This document shows, piece by piece, positions 10,374-20,582 of a DNA stretch of 35,086 nucleotides. The first letter of the stretch is position 1. Every line of letters begins with the position of its first letter. The DNA is taken from assembly GCA_015680685.1 (NCBI GenBank), contig MNCI01014774.1, positions 340,414 through 375,499 on the forward strand. Reading direction: 5' to 3'. The DNA is from Gnetum montanum (taxonomy: Eukaryota; Streptophyta; Gnetopsida; Gnetales; Gnetaceae). The notes below the pieces were generated by a model that was given only the letters and a program-made list of their open reading frames with translations, ran no database searches and was not told the origin of the DNA. A program made the position numbers and the translations under genes.

Positions 10374-10985
10374 TTTTGTAAGCCTTCTGCACCCTGATAT
10401 GCATTAGCATAAATGTGACACCCTTTTGCGGTTGTTTACGCTTTGTGTGGTGCAGATCGATCGCCTTGATGGTTCCTCGGGAGCCCTACATAACACAAGG
10501 CCTCCGATCACCAGTTAACTAGCCTATCTTACGGTAGTCTTGCATGTGCTATGTATCTCATCGCGCATTAACGCATCATGTGGTACAAACCGATGGCTTC
10601 GACGATTCCTCGGGCACCCTACGAGAGGCAAAGCCTTGTTCGTTAATTAACTTGCCCATCTTATAGTAGTCTTGCATACCCTCTATACCCTATCACGGAC
10701 TAGCGTAAACGCGACACCCTCTTGCAATTGTTTACGCTTTGTGTGGTACAGATCAATTGCTTCAACGGTTCCTCTGAAGCCCTGCGAGACATAAAGCCTT
10801 CTTGATCGCTAGTTGATTTGCCCACCTTATGGTAGTTTTGTATGCGCTCTGTACCCTATCACGCACTGGCGTAGACGCGACACCCCCTTGCGGTTGTTTA
10901 CGCTCTGGGTGGTACAAATCAGTCGCTTGGACGGTTCCCCAGGAGCCCAGCAAGACATAAAGCCTTTTTGATTTCTGTTTGATTG
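10374..10985 (+). repeat. Leader tandem repeat, ~165-bp unit, about 3.7 copies
   Basis: Each unit contains GACACCCxxTTGCGGTTGTTTACGC, GTGTGGTACAGATC, a GGTTCCTCxGGAGCCCT block and a CTTATGGTAGTCTTGCAT block. The GTGG landmark falls at 10447, 10580, 10743 and 10909. The second unit lacks about 30 bp around GTTTACGC. Leader tandem repeats are common in Tat elements; their role is unknown. There is no coding sequence here. Confidence 0.85.
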
Positions 10986-11028
10986 CTTTCCAATTCATTC
11001 TTCTTGTTGCAAAACTGCTTAGCTTACA

Positions 11029-14000
11029 ATGGCTTTTTCAACTACTGTTGCTAATGCCTTCAACGTAGAAGTTTCCTTCAACGTTGAAGTTTCCATCATG
11101 GTTCAAGGCACTACTGGTGTCGAACAATTGCTGAACCTAACGCTGGAAACATGTTGATCCCTCAAAATCCAAAATCGGGGACCTGAGGAATTAACCCAGC
11201 AACATGAGCGTTACAGTTTCCTCTGTGCAAAGGTACAGGCAAATCTACCCTTGGACATACACAAACTCGAGGACAAACTTAGCTTTGAGTTCGCTTACTG
11301 TAATGGGAAGAAATTTGTTCTTACTCTCGACGTTGCCTTACCTTTGACACAGATAAACCAAGGGCTTCTAGACCAACTAATCCAGTTGGTCAGGCTTAGG
11401 GAGCAACAAGACACAGCATCTGACCAAGATGACATCTTCCAAGACGGACAGGAGGAACTTGATTTCCAATCAGACGAGGGAGGTCCAACCAACCCTGTTC
11501 CTGTCCCTCCTACCCAATCCTTTTGGGCTAATTTGTTGTCTATCATTGCTCCCTTTGTGATTACGCCTACGCTTCCGCAACCCGCGATTACAACTGCTAT
11601 GGGTAGCCATGCCAATCCCGCGGCGTTTAAATGCCCTCTCTCGCATGTTTCGCCTATCTCCTTTGCAAACTATTCAGCAGTCCATTCCTGTAGCACATCA
11701 TACACCAATCATGGCTACCCTGCCACATGTTCATACCGTGCCTACTTCACAACCATACGCGACTTCTATTTCCATTCCTACATTCACATCTATTTCATCC
11801 ACTGTGGCGAGCCCCAGCCCATCCACATGGTGGGCCCCATTTGCTTCTTCGCTTATTCCGCAATCATTACAGATGTCTCACTACGTTCGCTCTCAAGCCC
11901 GCCAAGCCTCGTAGATGGTACAACCCAACATGGGGCTATGATCTACATTGCCGATGACACAAGCAGTCTATCCGACTGCCCAACCTGCGGTTGCTGCCTT
12001 AACAACATCACCTACCGGATGGTGGACAACATAAGCAGCGCCACTTGCAGGGGTCATCTCAACGGTACTGCTAATGGGTCACGTCGCCACCCCCGCCATA
12101 CCATAGGTGGGAGCTACCTCCACAGCTCCCCAATCATCTAAAATGTTACTAGGTCTGGACCAAGCATTCCAACTCATCCAGACCCGCACTAAGGAAATCA
12201 AACGCCTCAAGGCTATTAGGTCTAACACAATACAAGTCATGGACTTCTATCAGGACAACCCCATCAGCCCTGCGACCCCTTCTTTAATGCTACCCCCAGG
12301 GATGTCACTCCCACATTTCACGAAGTATGATGGGGAGGGAAATCCCAATGCACATCTTGTTACCTTCAGGTCTGAGTCTCTGCTGTTGCAGCAATGGCCA
12401 CACACGATTATTCATGTCTTCGCCATGTCTTTAGCCAGGAAAGCCCTGGATTAGTATCGCGCGCTACCACGCTCATCCATTTCAACTTTGGAAAAACTTA
12501 TGACCTGGTTTGTGACATGTTTCAAGTACAAATTGAAGCCAGAAACCACGCTAGATTAGCTAATGAGTGTCAAACAAGACTCTCTAGAGCCAATCCAAAA
12601 GTTCATTCAGCGTTGGAGCGCAACCCTCAACAAAATTCACGAGCCCATCATGAAGGCCCACTTGCTGGCAATCTTTAAGGGCGCAATGAACGACTTCATC
12701 AAGTTTAAGTTGTACTACCTCGCTCCTCGCTCTCTTAGTTAGGCCTTCGCTCAAACTAAGAGCATATAAGACGCAACCAAGGCAAGCAAAGACCTAGCCT
12801 ACATTGCCTACAAAAACACCTTCGCAAAGAAGGAAAAGGGTAAAACCTCGACAACCACAGTGGCCACTGTGGCGATCGAGACCAAACCCAAACCTAGCAA
12901 CAATGGTAGCAAGAACAGCAAAAAATCGATCATACCCGCAGCTAACCCTGCACCCAAACAGGGCTAGATATCGCAACCTACTATACCTATGCCTAAGACA
13001 TCTGCACAACCCAAACCCAACTTTGAGCGCAAAGACCGCTCAAAGTACACCCCACTGCCTCTTAAGCATTCAGAGCTTCTGAAGTAGCTGCTGGCAACGA
13101 GATACATCTAACACAAGCAGATGTTAGAAGAAGCAATCGCGAGACATCAACGCTACTATGAGCTCCTTAGGAACCCCTCTTTGGCCCTGCCCAATGAACC
13201 TCCAATTTCTAGAGGTTTCAGGCTAGACAAGTTTTGTGACTACCACCAATAGTGTAGTCACAATACGGATTACTGTCTGGCATTGTAGGATGACATCCAA
13301 AGATTAATTGACCAAGGGAAGCTGGTGCTGGACGAAAGCAAGCCAGTGCGCCCTGAAAACCAATCTATGTATGTCTTCATAGATCCCCTCAACGCTAACA
13401 ATGCTGATTACGTAATCAACGCTATCGGCATTGACAATGACCCTAGGCCACCCCAGCAACCATCCATGGTCCATGTGCCTCAACGTAGTGCACCAGCACC
13501 ACCAGCGGCTGGTTAAAGCTCGCAGCAACCATTTATCCTAAGAGTCCCACCACGGGCATCCAGCTCTGCGCCACCTGTTAATGGAGCCACACTACCCCAC
13601 CCATTAACACACCTAGCTTCATTTGTAATCAGGGGGCTGACGCCCTTGACAGCTCCTATACCACGTAAAATAACTGAGTAGCCTTCTTGTATTAAAAGAT
13701 GAGAAGTTCGCTTCACAGGTGAGACGTTGAAGGGAGGTACTTCCCAAGGTACCTCCAAGCCTACGTCTTCACCCCCTACATCTGTACCTTCGTCACCAAA
13801 GACGAATGTTAATACGACCACACAGCTTGCGCCACTCTGCCAACAAGGATTTGAACCCAGATCCAAAGTGGCCCCTCGGGAAATTCGTCTTCCAAGACGA
13901 GTAGAAGAGGAGGAGAGTGTTAAACAGGGGGGGCCAAGATCTCTTAGACGCCCTCACTCAAGTCAAACAAGCTCTAAAACAAAAAAACACTACATTGAGC

Positions 14001-14147
14001 TTGTACGACCTAACTATGACATCTATCCCACACCGCGAGGCTCTGATCTACATGTTGACAGCGACTCCGATCAACGAAGACATGCCAGCAGATGAAGAAG
14101 CAATCTACTCGGTCATGCTTCCTCCCGTGCCTGCAGAGCCAGAATAG
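11029..14147 (+). pseudogene. gag: Gag of the Tat element, disrupted
   Basis: The start ATG (11029) opens with MAFSTTVANAFNVEVSFNVE, with a six-residue direct repeat. The middle is Pro/Ser/Thr-rich. The gag core follows from about 12110 (LGLDQAFQLIQTRTKEIKRL, LPHFTKYDGEGNPNAHLVTF, then a stop inside ALDxYRALP, and KFIQRWSATLNKIHEPIMKA). A Cys/His segment, KFCDYHQ-stop-CSHNTDYC with DDIQRLIDQGKL (about 13230-13325), matches the zinc-finger-like motif of Tat gags. The end (ALTQVKQALKQKNTTLSLYD, IPHREALIYML) is in another frame. Lesions: TGA at 11155, frame change near 11610, about a dozen later stops, mainly TAG, and a shift at a G7 run near 13927. Gag would form the particle that packages element RNA. 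Confidence 0.88.
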
Positions 14148-14198
14148 CCTCAACTAACCTTTTGCAATAACATTATTAGAGAAGATCCCAAAGGGGGT

Positions 14199-14839
14199 TA
14201 GGTGACTACGACATCCCTTTTCATCACAATTCGGGTTGGCCAACACCGGACCCGAAGGATACACGTTGATGATAGGGCTTCCACGAATGTCATCCATTTT
14301 CCCATTGTGAACAAATTGGGCTTGGTCAACCAGATCAGGCCCACAACGACATCATGTCTGAGGTCGTTCAATGGGGAGCAAGTCATGGTGAAGGGCACAG
14401 TTCACATAAACTTCGTAGCAGGGGACTAGTTCCCCACAAGGGCACCATTCATCATGGTCGAAGAAATGCCTGAGTTTAACCTGATCTTAGGGAGATCGTG
14501 GTTGGCACAAATTAGGGTCATTTCCTCACCCATACACCAGGAGATCCACCTACCTTACGCAAGTAGAGAGGTGGTGATCCATGGTGATGAAATAGCAATG
14601 CAAGCGATCCATAACGTAGATGTGGAATAAGGCTAAGAGGTCATAACTTTTGAGAATGAAGCACCTGTCGCAACTTACACTGATCATCTAGCAGAGAGAT
14701 CGACTCAACAAGTTGATCCTCAAAACGAAAATGCATGGGTCGAGTTGCCCTTTCAAGTGGGGGGCGATGATGTAGACAAAAGCTCTGGCAAAACACCTCG
14801 ACCTTATGCTTCACTTAACCCGTGTTGGGGCAAGAAGTA
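14199..14839 (+). pseudogene. Retroviral-type aspartic protease of the Tat element, disrupted
   Basis: The frame of late gag continues. The active-site region reads HVDDRASTNVIHFPIVNKLG, where the family has D-x-G-A/S; glycine is replaced by arginine. A later motif FNLILGRSWL matches the conserved IIGRPWL block. TAG (about 14428) and two TAA codons near 14630-14637 interrupt it, and the reading frame ends after YASLNPCWGKK at about 14838. It would cut the gag-pol polyprotein. It is separated from RT by 5.7 kb holding an antisense gene, instead of being joined to it. Confidence 0.8.
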
Positions 14840-15306
14840 GCTACACATAGCGTAGCAACCACACTGCTTCCTGCCTAGTTGCCATCCCTTGTACGTTCAC
14901 CATTTTTTTTGCTTTGCTTTGTTAACATACCATCCTTTTGGTATGCTACGCTACGACCTGAAATGGCCTAAAACTATGTTGCACGATGGCTCGAAATGGC
15001 CTACAACTAGCAATGGCTCGAAATGGCCTAAAACTAGCATAAGTTACCAGTTAGCCATTGTTCAAGTTGTTAATGCATCATCCCTTTGGCATATTACGCA
15101 ATGGCCTGAAATGGCCTATAACTAACACATGAAAGCATGAACATTTTATACAAAACGCAGCACGTATACAATGTACAAAGTTAGCGCAGAATCAATTCCT
15201 ATATCACAAAATCCTCTTTGCTTTATTCAAAACTGTTGTCGTTTAAACAATGTTTGCAAAATTCATTACACAAAAATTTAAAATTCCAAAAAAAAATGTC
15301 ATGCGG
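14840..15306. other. Non-coding segment after protease, with motif cluster A
   Basis: No sense gene is present. At 14955-15125 a motif of the form CGAAATGGCCTAAAACTAGCA occurs about four times. It resembles the motif of clusters at 19935-20460 and 24185-24410. On the minus strand this is the 3' UTR of the antisense gene, with AATAAA at 15222-15227. Confidence 0.6.
15222..15227 (-). terminator. Poly(A) signal of the antisense gene
   Basis: AATAAA on the minus strand lies about 80 nt after the TGA stop at 15307, as expected for a pol II gene. It supports an independent minus-strand transcript. Confidence 0.55.
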
Positions 15307-15529
15307 TCATGGGTTGACTCTGTTCGCATCATTTTCGCCTTTCGTTCCTGCAACATTTCCTTGTGCATCACCTTCCCTTGCTTTGTCCTTTGCCGACTCT
15401 TCATTTTCTCCCTCTACGGGCATTACACCCTCATCTGGGGCTTGCATCGTGGGAGCGAAGCGTTCAGCAAGGACAACAAACGCAAACTACAATAGAGCAT
15501 AAACATTAACACGATAGAAAGCGACTAAC

Positions 15530-16988
15530 CTGAGAAGGGCCTATGTCCATCTTGAAGGGTATCTTGTCTAAACCGAGCCTGAGGCAACGCTAGACCTCCT
15601 CTGTCGTGATGTCTACCTAATGCCTTTTGCCCAGTTCAACATCTGCTGCAACAGCTCTCTCCCTTTCGGCAAGTGTCCACCTTGGTAGCCCCAGAGAAAA
15701 GAAGACGGTCACGATCTCTCCTGTGAGAAGGACCACCTTCCAATCAGGAGATTTCGTGATCTTTACCTACTCTTTGAACCTAGCATAAGCCTTAGAAGTG
15801 TCGATGGCATTTACGAAGACTTCATACGTAAATGCCTCCACAGCAGCGTCTTCGTATAACTTACGATGGGCAAAATTTTCTCATTTATACATATGTTTAT
15901 GATTTCTTTGGGTCTGCCCCCATTTGTAAACCTTGATGCTGAAGTCTTTTAGATCCTGACACTTCTGGTCTAGGAAGTCCATCTGCATCAGCTGCTCTAT
16001 CAATTCGCACGTAGTCTCAACATTTTGACACGCAACTGTCCAAAACTTGGCGTGGTCTACCACAGCTGTGCGCCAGTCCTCATTGTTAGTAGTGCGGGCT
16101 ATGAGTAACTCATTCCTCGACTTGAGATCCTCTACCTCGGCCCTTAGATTGGCCTCCCTTTGCTCAACCTTCTGGACCCATTTCCACAGGTCCTCGTTGA
16201 CACGTTTGTACTCCCACAGGGAGCGTGCCGAGTGCAAAGCGCATTTGCAAACCTCATCGTATGCGCGACGAGACACCTTAATCACTTCCGATGGAAATGT
16301 GGACACAGTATCAACTTTCAAAGGTCATGTCGGGTCCCATTTGAGTCAAGAGGCTGCCATGACACAAAGAACACACCCATCGCATTAGCATAGCACAGGT
16401 AGCAAACGCAAGAAATTTTAGCATAATGATGTGAGAGCAAACAATGCTACTACTTACCCACTTCCGAGTCCACTTGCTGAAGGCGGCTAATCATGTCATC
16501 AACAATCCCCTGCATAAACATAAACTTGTTAGGGATTTCATCCCATGATTCCACGTGAACCAGAGAGGATCCTGTGGCATCAACAGTAGCATTTTTCATA
16601 TAACCAAACACATTAGCAATGATCAAAATGAACTACGACAAGGCAAACATGTTGCCGAACTCACCAATGTCCAATTGCGTTCTCTCTTCTTGCTGATGCA
16701 AGACAATGACGGTGGCCTAACCAGAGGTTCCTGTCGGGTCCATGCAAACCTCCTCTTCATGCATTGGTGCTTTTCCTTTAAGGAGACCAACGTCTTTTTT
16801 ATTTAAGGAAGGCTCCTTTTCGCCAGTAGGAGGATTCTCTCTAATAATAAGAGCCCCTGCCTTAGCTGCAGGAGCTCCCGTCTTCTTGACTGAAGCCCTT
16901 CTCTTCGAGACTAAAGCCTCCATGTCTTTATTCGTCGCCCCCGTCTTAGGGGTTGACACGTCTTCATCGCCTTCTTCTTCTTCTTCTT
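15530..16988 (-). other. Antisense exons 5-7: acidic/lysine-rich and coiled-coil region
   Basis: Exon 5 opens with a glutamate run and EGDEDVSTPKTGATNKD, then a Lys/Ala/Pro-rich stretch; a TAG in TSGxATVIVLHQQ sits where CAG would read through. Exon 6 (16571-16458) is fully open, SSLVHVESWDEIPNKFMFMQ. Exon 7 carries a likely coiled coil, VNEDLWKWVQKVEQREANLR followed by AEVEDLKSRNELL. Two TGA codons early in exon 7 and a stop after HMYK break it. Splice junctions GTGAGT...CCACAG and GTAAGT...GGCAG flank exon 6. No enzymatic motif is seen. Confidence 0.6.
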
Positions 16989-17122
16989 CTGATGGTTAAG
17001 AAACACGTTCGCATTAGCTCAAAGTAAATTAGCCTAAGGCAGGTGCTACACTATGCTACGCCACCTAGTGTAGCATAGCGTAGTAGACAACAATAAAGTA
17101 AGCACTAAACGAAAACATTTAC

Positions 17123-18173
17123 CAATAGGAGGTTGCGTCCTCTGCAGTTTAAGCCGCAGTCTTCGCCCCTCCTCCTCTTCCACGCAAAGGGTTTCCTTAG
17201 GTGAGGAAGGCCTCTTCTGCCGCAACTTGCTGGCCGCAGTCTCAACTATGAAGCATTCACCCCGTGATATGTTATCATCCACGACAGGGGGTGTCTCTCC
17301 TACGTTGTCATGGCTGCAAACGTTGCGGGCCACCCGATCCTTAGTCGTTACAGAAAATAACTCCCCAATTATTTCTGGGGGATCTTGGACTAGGATGGTT
17401 TGAAAGACCTGGCGAATCCATGGTCTGAAGATCTAGTCGCGATTTCACATGACCCAGACTCCTTTCTCCTGAACCACCAAGAACTTCGCGAAACGCTTAA
17501 GGCAGCCTATGTAAAAGGCGTAATGGATGTTGGAACAGGACTCCATTTTGTACGGTGTTCCAAAATTTAGTCCACAAGCCTTTACATAGGAACTCAGCCC
17601 AGTTGTAACGAGCCCCCTCCTCCATAACCTCACGCATTATTTAGATCTGCTCAAGCCCCAGGACCTTTCCCTAGGTAAGCAGCTGGGAGAATGCACGAGC
17701 ACGAAAAACAAGGTAAACCTCCTTGGCCGATCCTTTTTCAAGCTTCTCCATAGGGAGCCCCTTGCGCTCCTTGTTAAGCCCTAGCCACCCCTGGATGTTC
17801 TTCTTTTGAAGGGTCAACTCCGTCTTGGACTTTGACCCTATCAAAATGTCTTCAACGAAGACACCAAAGAGGTCCGCGAACAGCTAGTCATTGATGTTAA
17901 TGACCACCTGCACGCCATGCACGCGCAGGTGAAAGCGGCTCACCTTGTCAAAAAAGGATTCAACCAAGGTGAGCATTTCGGCTGCAGAAACATTCGAATT
18001 CGGGGCCAAGAATAGATCCATAAACCCCACCTTTTCGATGTTTTGGACCAGGGAGTCTGAGGCCCCGTCGTTCAGCCAGCATTGGTTCGTCTCTACTTCC
18101 CCATACTTGAAGTAGACATTCGTCCCTGGTGTCTCGACGGTTACCACCGTCACCTCCTGAGGCTTCCTCGCCC
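17123..18173 (-). other. Antisense exon 4, mobile-element-type domain
   Basis: It starts GARKPQEVTVVTVETPGTNV and continues over VESFFDKVSRFHLRVHGVQV and LFADLFGVFVEDILIG. The layout recalls the putative plant transposon protein domains found in Athila/Tat extra ORFs, where a V-R-G-x-x-V motif precedes a short helix ending LGV, but I could not confirm this. TAG within NINDxLFADLF sits where CAG would read through. A frame shift near 17545 separates the part with AFYIGCLKRFAKFLVVQEKG, and further stops follow. The end, VEEEEGRRLRLKLQRTQPPI, leads into the 134-nt intron. Confidence 0.4.
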
Positions 18174-18255
18174 CTGCAATAGTTCCACAAAAACATTTAG
18201 CGAAAAGTGTAGAGAATACAAAAATTGCAAAGGCACTTCAGCATGTGGCACTTAC

Positions 18256-19112
18256 CACTTGGCCTACCAGGTCGGTACAGTAGCGGGAACTATGAAAGTT
18301 CAACCAGAACTTGTTCAACCGTGATCGGTTTGAAGGGTTCTGCCCACTCCCCATCCAACCAACCCTACCCCTTGCATTAATTGTAGAGAGTAGAATATAT
18401 GCCTAGGTAGGTGTGGTATTCACCCCCGCATTGATCGATCACACCCACCCGCAGGTTCTCAGCAGAAGAGAACTCCTGTAGGACTATCTATGTTGTAGCC
18501 AGTAAACCTAGTAGGTCATGAACCCCATCCTCGTCGATGAAGAACCTAGTAGCAAACGCATATTGTTAACATTAGGCCACTATGGCCAATGTCACACAAA
18601 CATAGTAAAACAAGGCTGCAAAACTCACCTGCTGGCATAGTAGATAGTTCCTTGAGGGTTCTGGAAACACGTCATCATAAAACATGCGAAGAACAGTGTG
18701 TTGAAACAGTGGTAGCAGCTGTACTCAAGCATCTCCCAGATCCAGGCCAAGCGCCTTAACCCTATTGGATGCTGACTAGATCCTTCTCCCTGCCCACTCG
18801 TGATTGCCTCGTCGATCAGAAACCTTAGAATGCCTTGGCTCGCCCTAGGAAAAATGGCTTCTGTTATGCTAGTCGCCTCCTCCTCCTCTAGGAATGACCA
18901 AACGATCACACTGAAGTGGTCAAGGAGGAATCGTAGAAAGTCCTGTGCCCCTTTCCTAAACCAGACCCCTCGCTCTCCCATACGTATTTAGGGAGGAGGA
19001 GCATTAGCCACAGGTCTACTCACATGACATAAAACCTCTCTAACTTCTAAAACAATCAACTTGGGCCTCAGCCCCGCCCTGCGCAACCCATCAACAAATG
19101 TTGGCATCATGT
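18256..19112 (-). other. FCP1/NIF-like HAD phosphatase domain in antisense exons 2-3
   Basis: Residues PKLIVLEVREVLCH (about 19065-19024) sit where FCP1-like proteins have the nucleophile motif, typically KLLVLDxNGxL. Then GVWFRKGAQDFLRFLLDHFS and VIVWS match the R-P-x-x-x-EFL...VxVWSS block; HPIGLRRLAWIWEM matches the KPLxLKxLxxxW block; FNTLFFACF lies at NTLLxDDSP; and FQNPQGTIYYAS matches NPxxTxIFP. After an 83-nt intron, FFIDEDGVHDLLG continues the C-terminal part. The nucleophile Asp is Glu (19045-19047), the second Asp is Arg, and the DD pair is Ala-Cys, so phosphatase activity is not expected of this copy. A TAA at 18988-18990 interrupts it. The family match is by motif order, not by a search. 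Confidence 0.65.
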
Positions 19113-19750
19113 CTAAGTGCAATACACACACAACGTAGCAACGCCTAGCAGTTCATGCATATACGTAGCATAACCCTCTTCCCGCACATAGCATAGCAAA
19201 AACATGAAAGCACTAACATGGCAAAATAGCCTAGCGTAGCAACAGAACAATTAACAACATGTCTTAACAAAACACGTGTCACACTGTCGCACCACATGGC
19301 CCAACCCTTTTAAGGATCACCACGACCGAAACGACGACAGCGACAATGCAAGGGCCAAAATGATGCGATGACAAGAAACACAAGTAGCCAAGAATATGAT
19401 GCAAAATGAAAACAGAGAACAACAGAAAACACAAAACGATGACAAGATTGTGAAAAAAGCAGAGGAAGCATAGTAACCTACTAGGTCAATGGCGTGTTCT
19501 TCCGCATTGTAACGTGCACTTGTGTTGCGCGCCCCAGGGTTTTCTTTGCCTTCTCAACCTTTGCAAGCACCAGATGAGTACGTTCCTTCTTAGGAGCCAT
19601 TGTTCTGTTTGCAGATTTTCCACCTTCGCTGTGAAAACTCACCTTGCTAGTTGTTAGCACAATTGCTTCACGCTTCAAAACCGCGTTATGCTCCGATGTA
19701 GGCTCTATGCTCTTACAGTGAGAATGACAAAATTACCAAGGTTTAACCCC

Positions 19751-19757
19751 TATTTAT
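19751..19757 (-). promoter_or_regulatory. TATA-like box of the antisense gene
   Basis: On the minus strand CCATAAATAGGGG lies about 150 bp upstream of the start codon at 19600. A GA-dinucleotide run (19789-19802) lies just upstream of it. A leader of about 120 nt would result. Confidence 0.45.
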
Positions 19758-20582
19758 GGCCGTAATAACAAGATGGGGAAACTTGTCGCTCTCTCTCTCT
19801 CTGATTAATGCAGAGCGCACTGTACAGCGTAGCATGCTCGCCACGACATCATAGCACTATTAACATTAAAGCCTTGACACGCTTCAAGCCAACTACTTGT
19901 TTTCCCGAAAACAAAAAAGTATATTTGTTTTTGTTACGGGTTCGAAAAGACCTTAAACTAGCAATCCTAGCAATTGCAACGTTACCAGTCCGAAAAGACC
20001 TTAAACTAGCAATCCTAACGTAGTTGCACTTCTAACGGTCCGAAAAGACCCTAAACTAGTAGTTTTGACCTTGTTAGACGTTCGCAGTCTGCAATAACAT
20101 TAAACTAGCAATTCCACATTCCTACATGGGTAGTTTCGCATCTTCTCCCAATTTCGCACTCCCACATTGGCAATGTCACAATTTCTACTAGTATTCATGT
20201 TTTCATGTTAACAGTTCGCATTTTCGCATTAACGATTTTGCATTTCTCATACCCGCAATTTCCCGTTTCGCATACTATCATTTTGCATGTTACGATTTTG
20301 CATGTTACAATTTGGTAGTCCGCGATGACATTAAACTAGCAGCTTGGCATTTGCATGTTAACAGTTTCACAGCTTCACACTTTTGCATCGACAGTCTTAC
20401 AACTTTAGTGACTCTGCACTCTTATGCTTTGGCGGTCTGCCATGACCTTAAACTAGCAAACTTTTAATCTTTACACCATCATACTTCACAAGTTGCATCC
20501 CATCATCGTTTTGCAAATTTTCATTATATACAATCTTTACCAACAAGTGCCTCTTAACCAAGCTTTTATCTCATGTTGGTAG
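19758..20582. other. Non-coding segment before RT, with motif cluster B
   Basis: No gene is seen. From 19935 to 20460 a motif of the form GTCCGAAAAGACCTTAAACTAGCAA occurs at least six times at irregular spacing. Between copies lie short stretches with repeated TTCGCAT/TTTGCAT. A possible sense splice acceptor (TTATCTCATGTTGGTAG) ends at 20582, directly before the RT frame. Confidence 0.55.

Larger units (their letters stand above)
15307..19600 (-). pseudogene. Antisense multi-exon gene inside the Tat element, with FCP1-like domain; disrupted
   Basis: Start codon at 19600 in context AACAATGGC; protein begins MAPKKERTHLVLAKVEKAKK. Model, minus strand: exon 1 19600 to about 19477; exon 2 about 19112-18629; exon 3 18545-18256; exon 4 18173-17123; exon 5 16988-16665; exon 6 16571-16458; exon 7 16353-15530; last exon 15486-15307. 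Five introns (18628-18546, 18255-18174, 17122-16989, 16664-16572, 16457-16354; 82-134 nt) have GT-AG ends and join frames in phase. The first intron boundary is uncertain and the last gap (43 nt) is too short for a normal intron. About fifteen stops, mostly TAG, and a shift near 17545 break it. It ends with an acidic tail before TGA at 15307-15309. Tat elements often carry extra ORFs; this one is unusually placed, between PRO and RT. Confidence 0.75.

Noticed and set aside
11251-12141. A single 296-residue ORF as a separate gene
   Set aside because: Its first part is gag; after about 11610 gag continues in another frame, so the end of this ORF is a frame-shift artefact.
13513-13866. Minus-strand ORF of 117 codons opposite gag
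   Set aside because: It is a shadow of the Pro/Ser/Thr-rich gag segment; no start context, intron or family feature supports it.
15487-15529. Last gap of the antisense gene as a regular intron
   Set aside because: CAG|GTTAGT and TTGTAG fit splice sites and the frame joins in phase, but 43 nt is shorter than plant introns normally are. I kept the exon but not the intron as certain; an internal deletion is possible.
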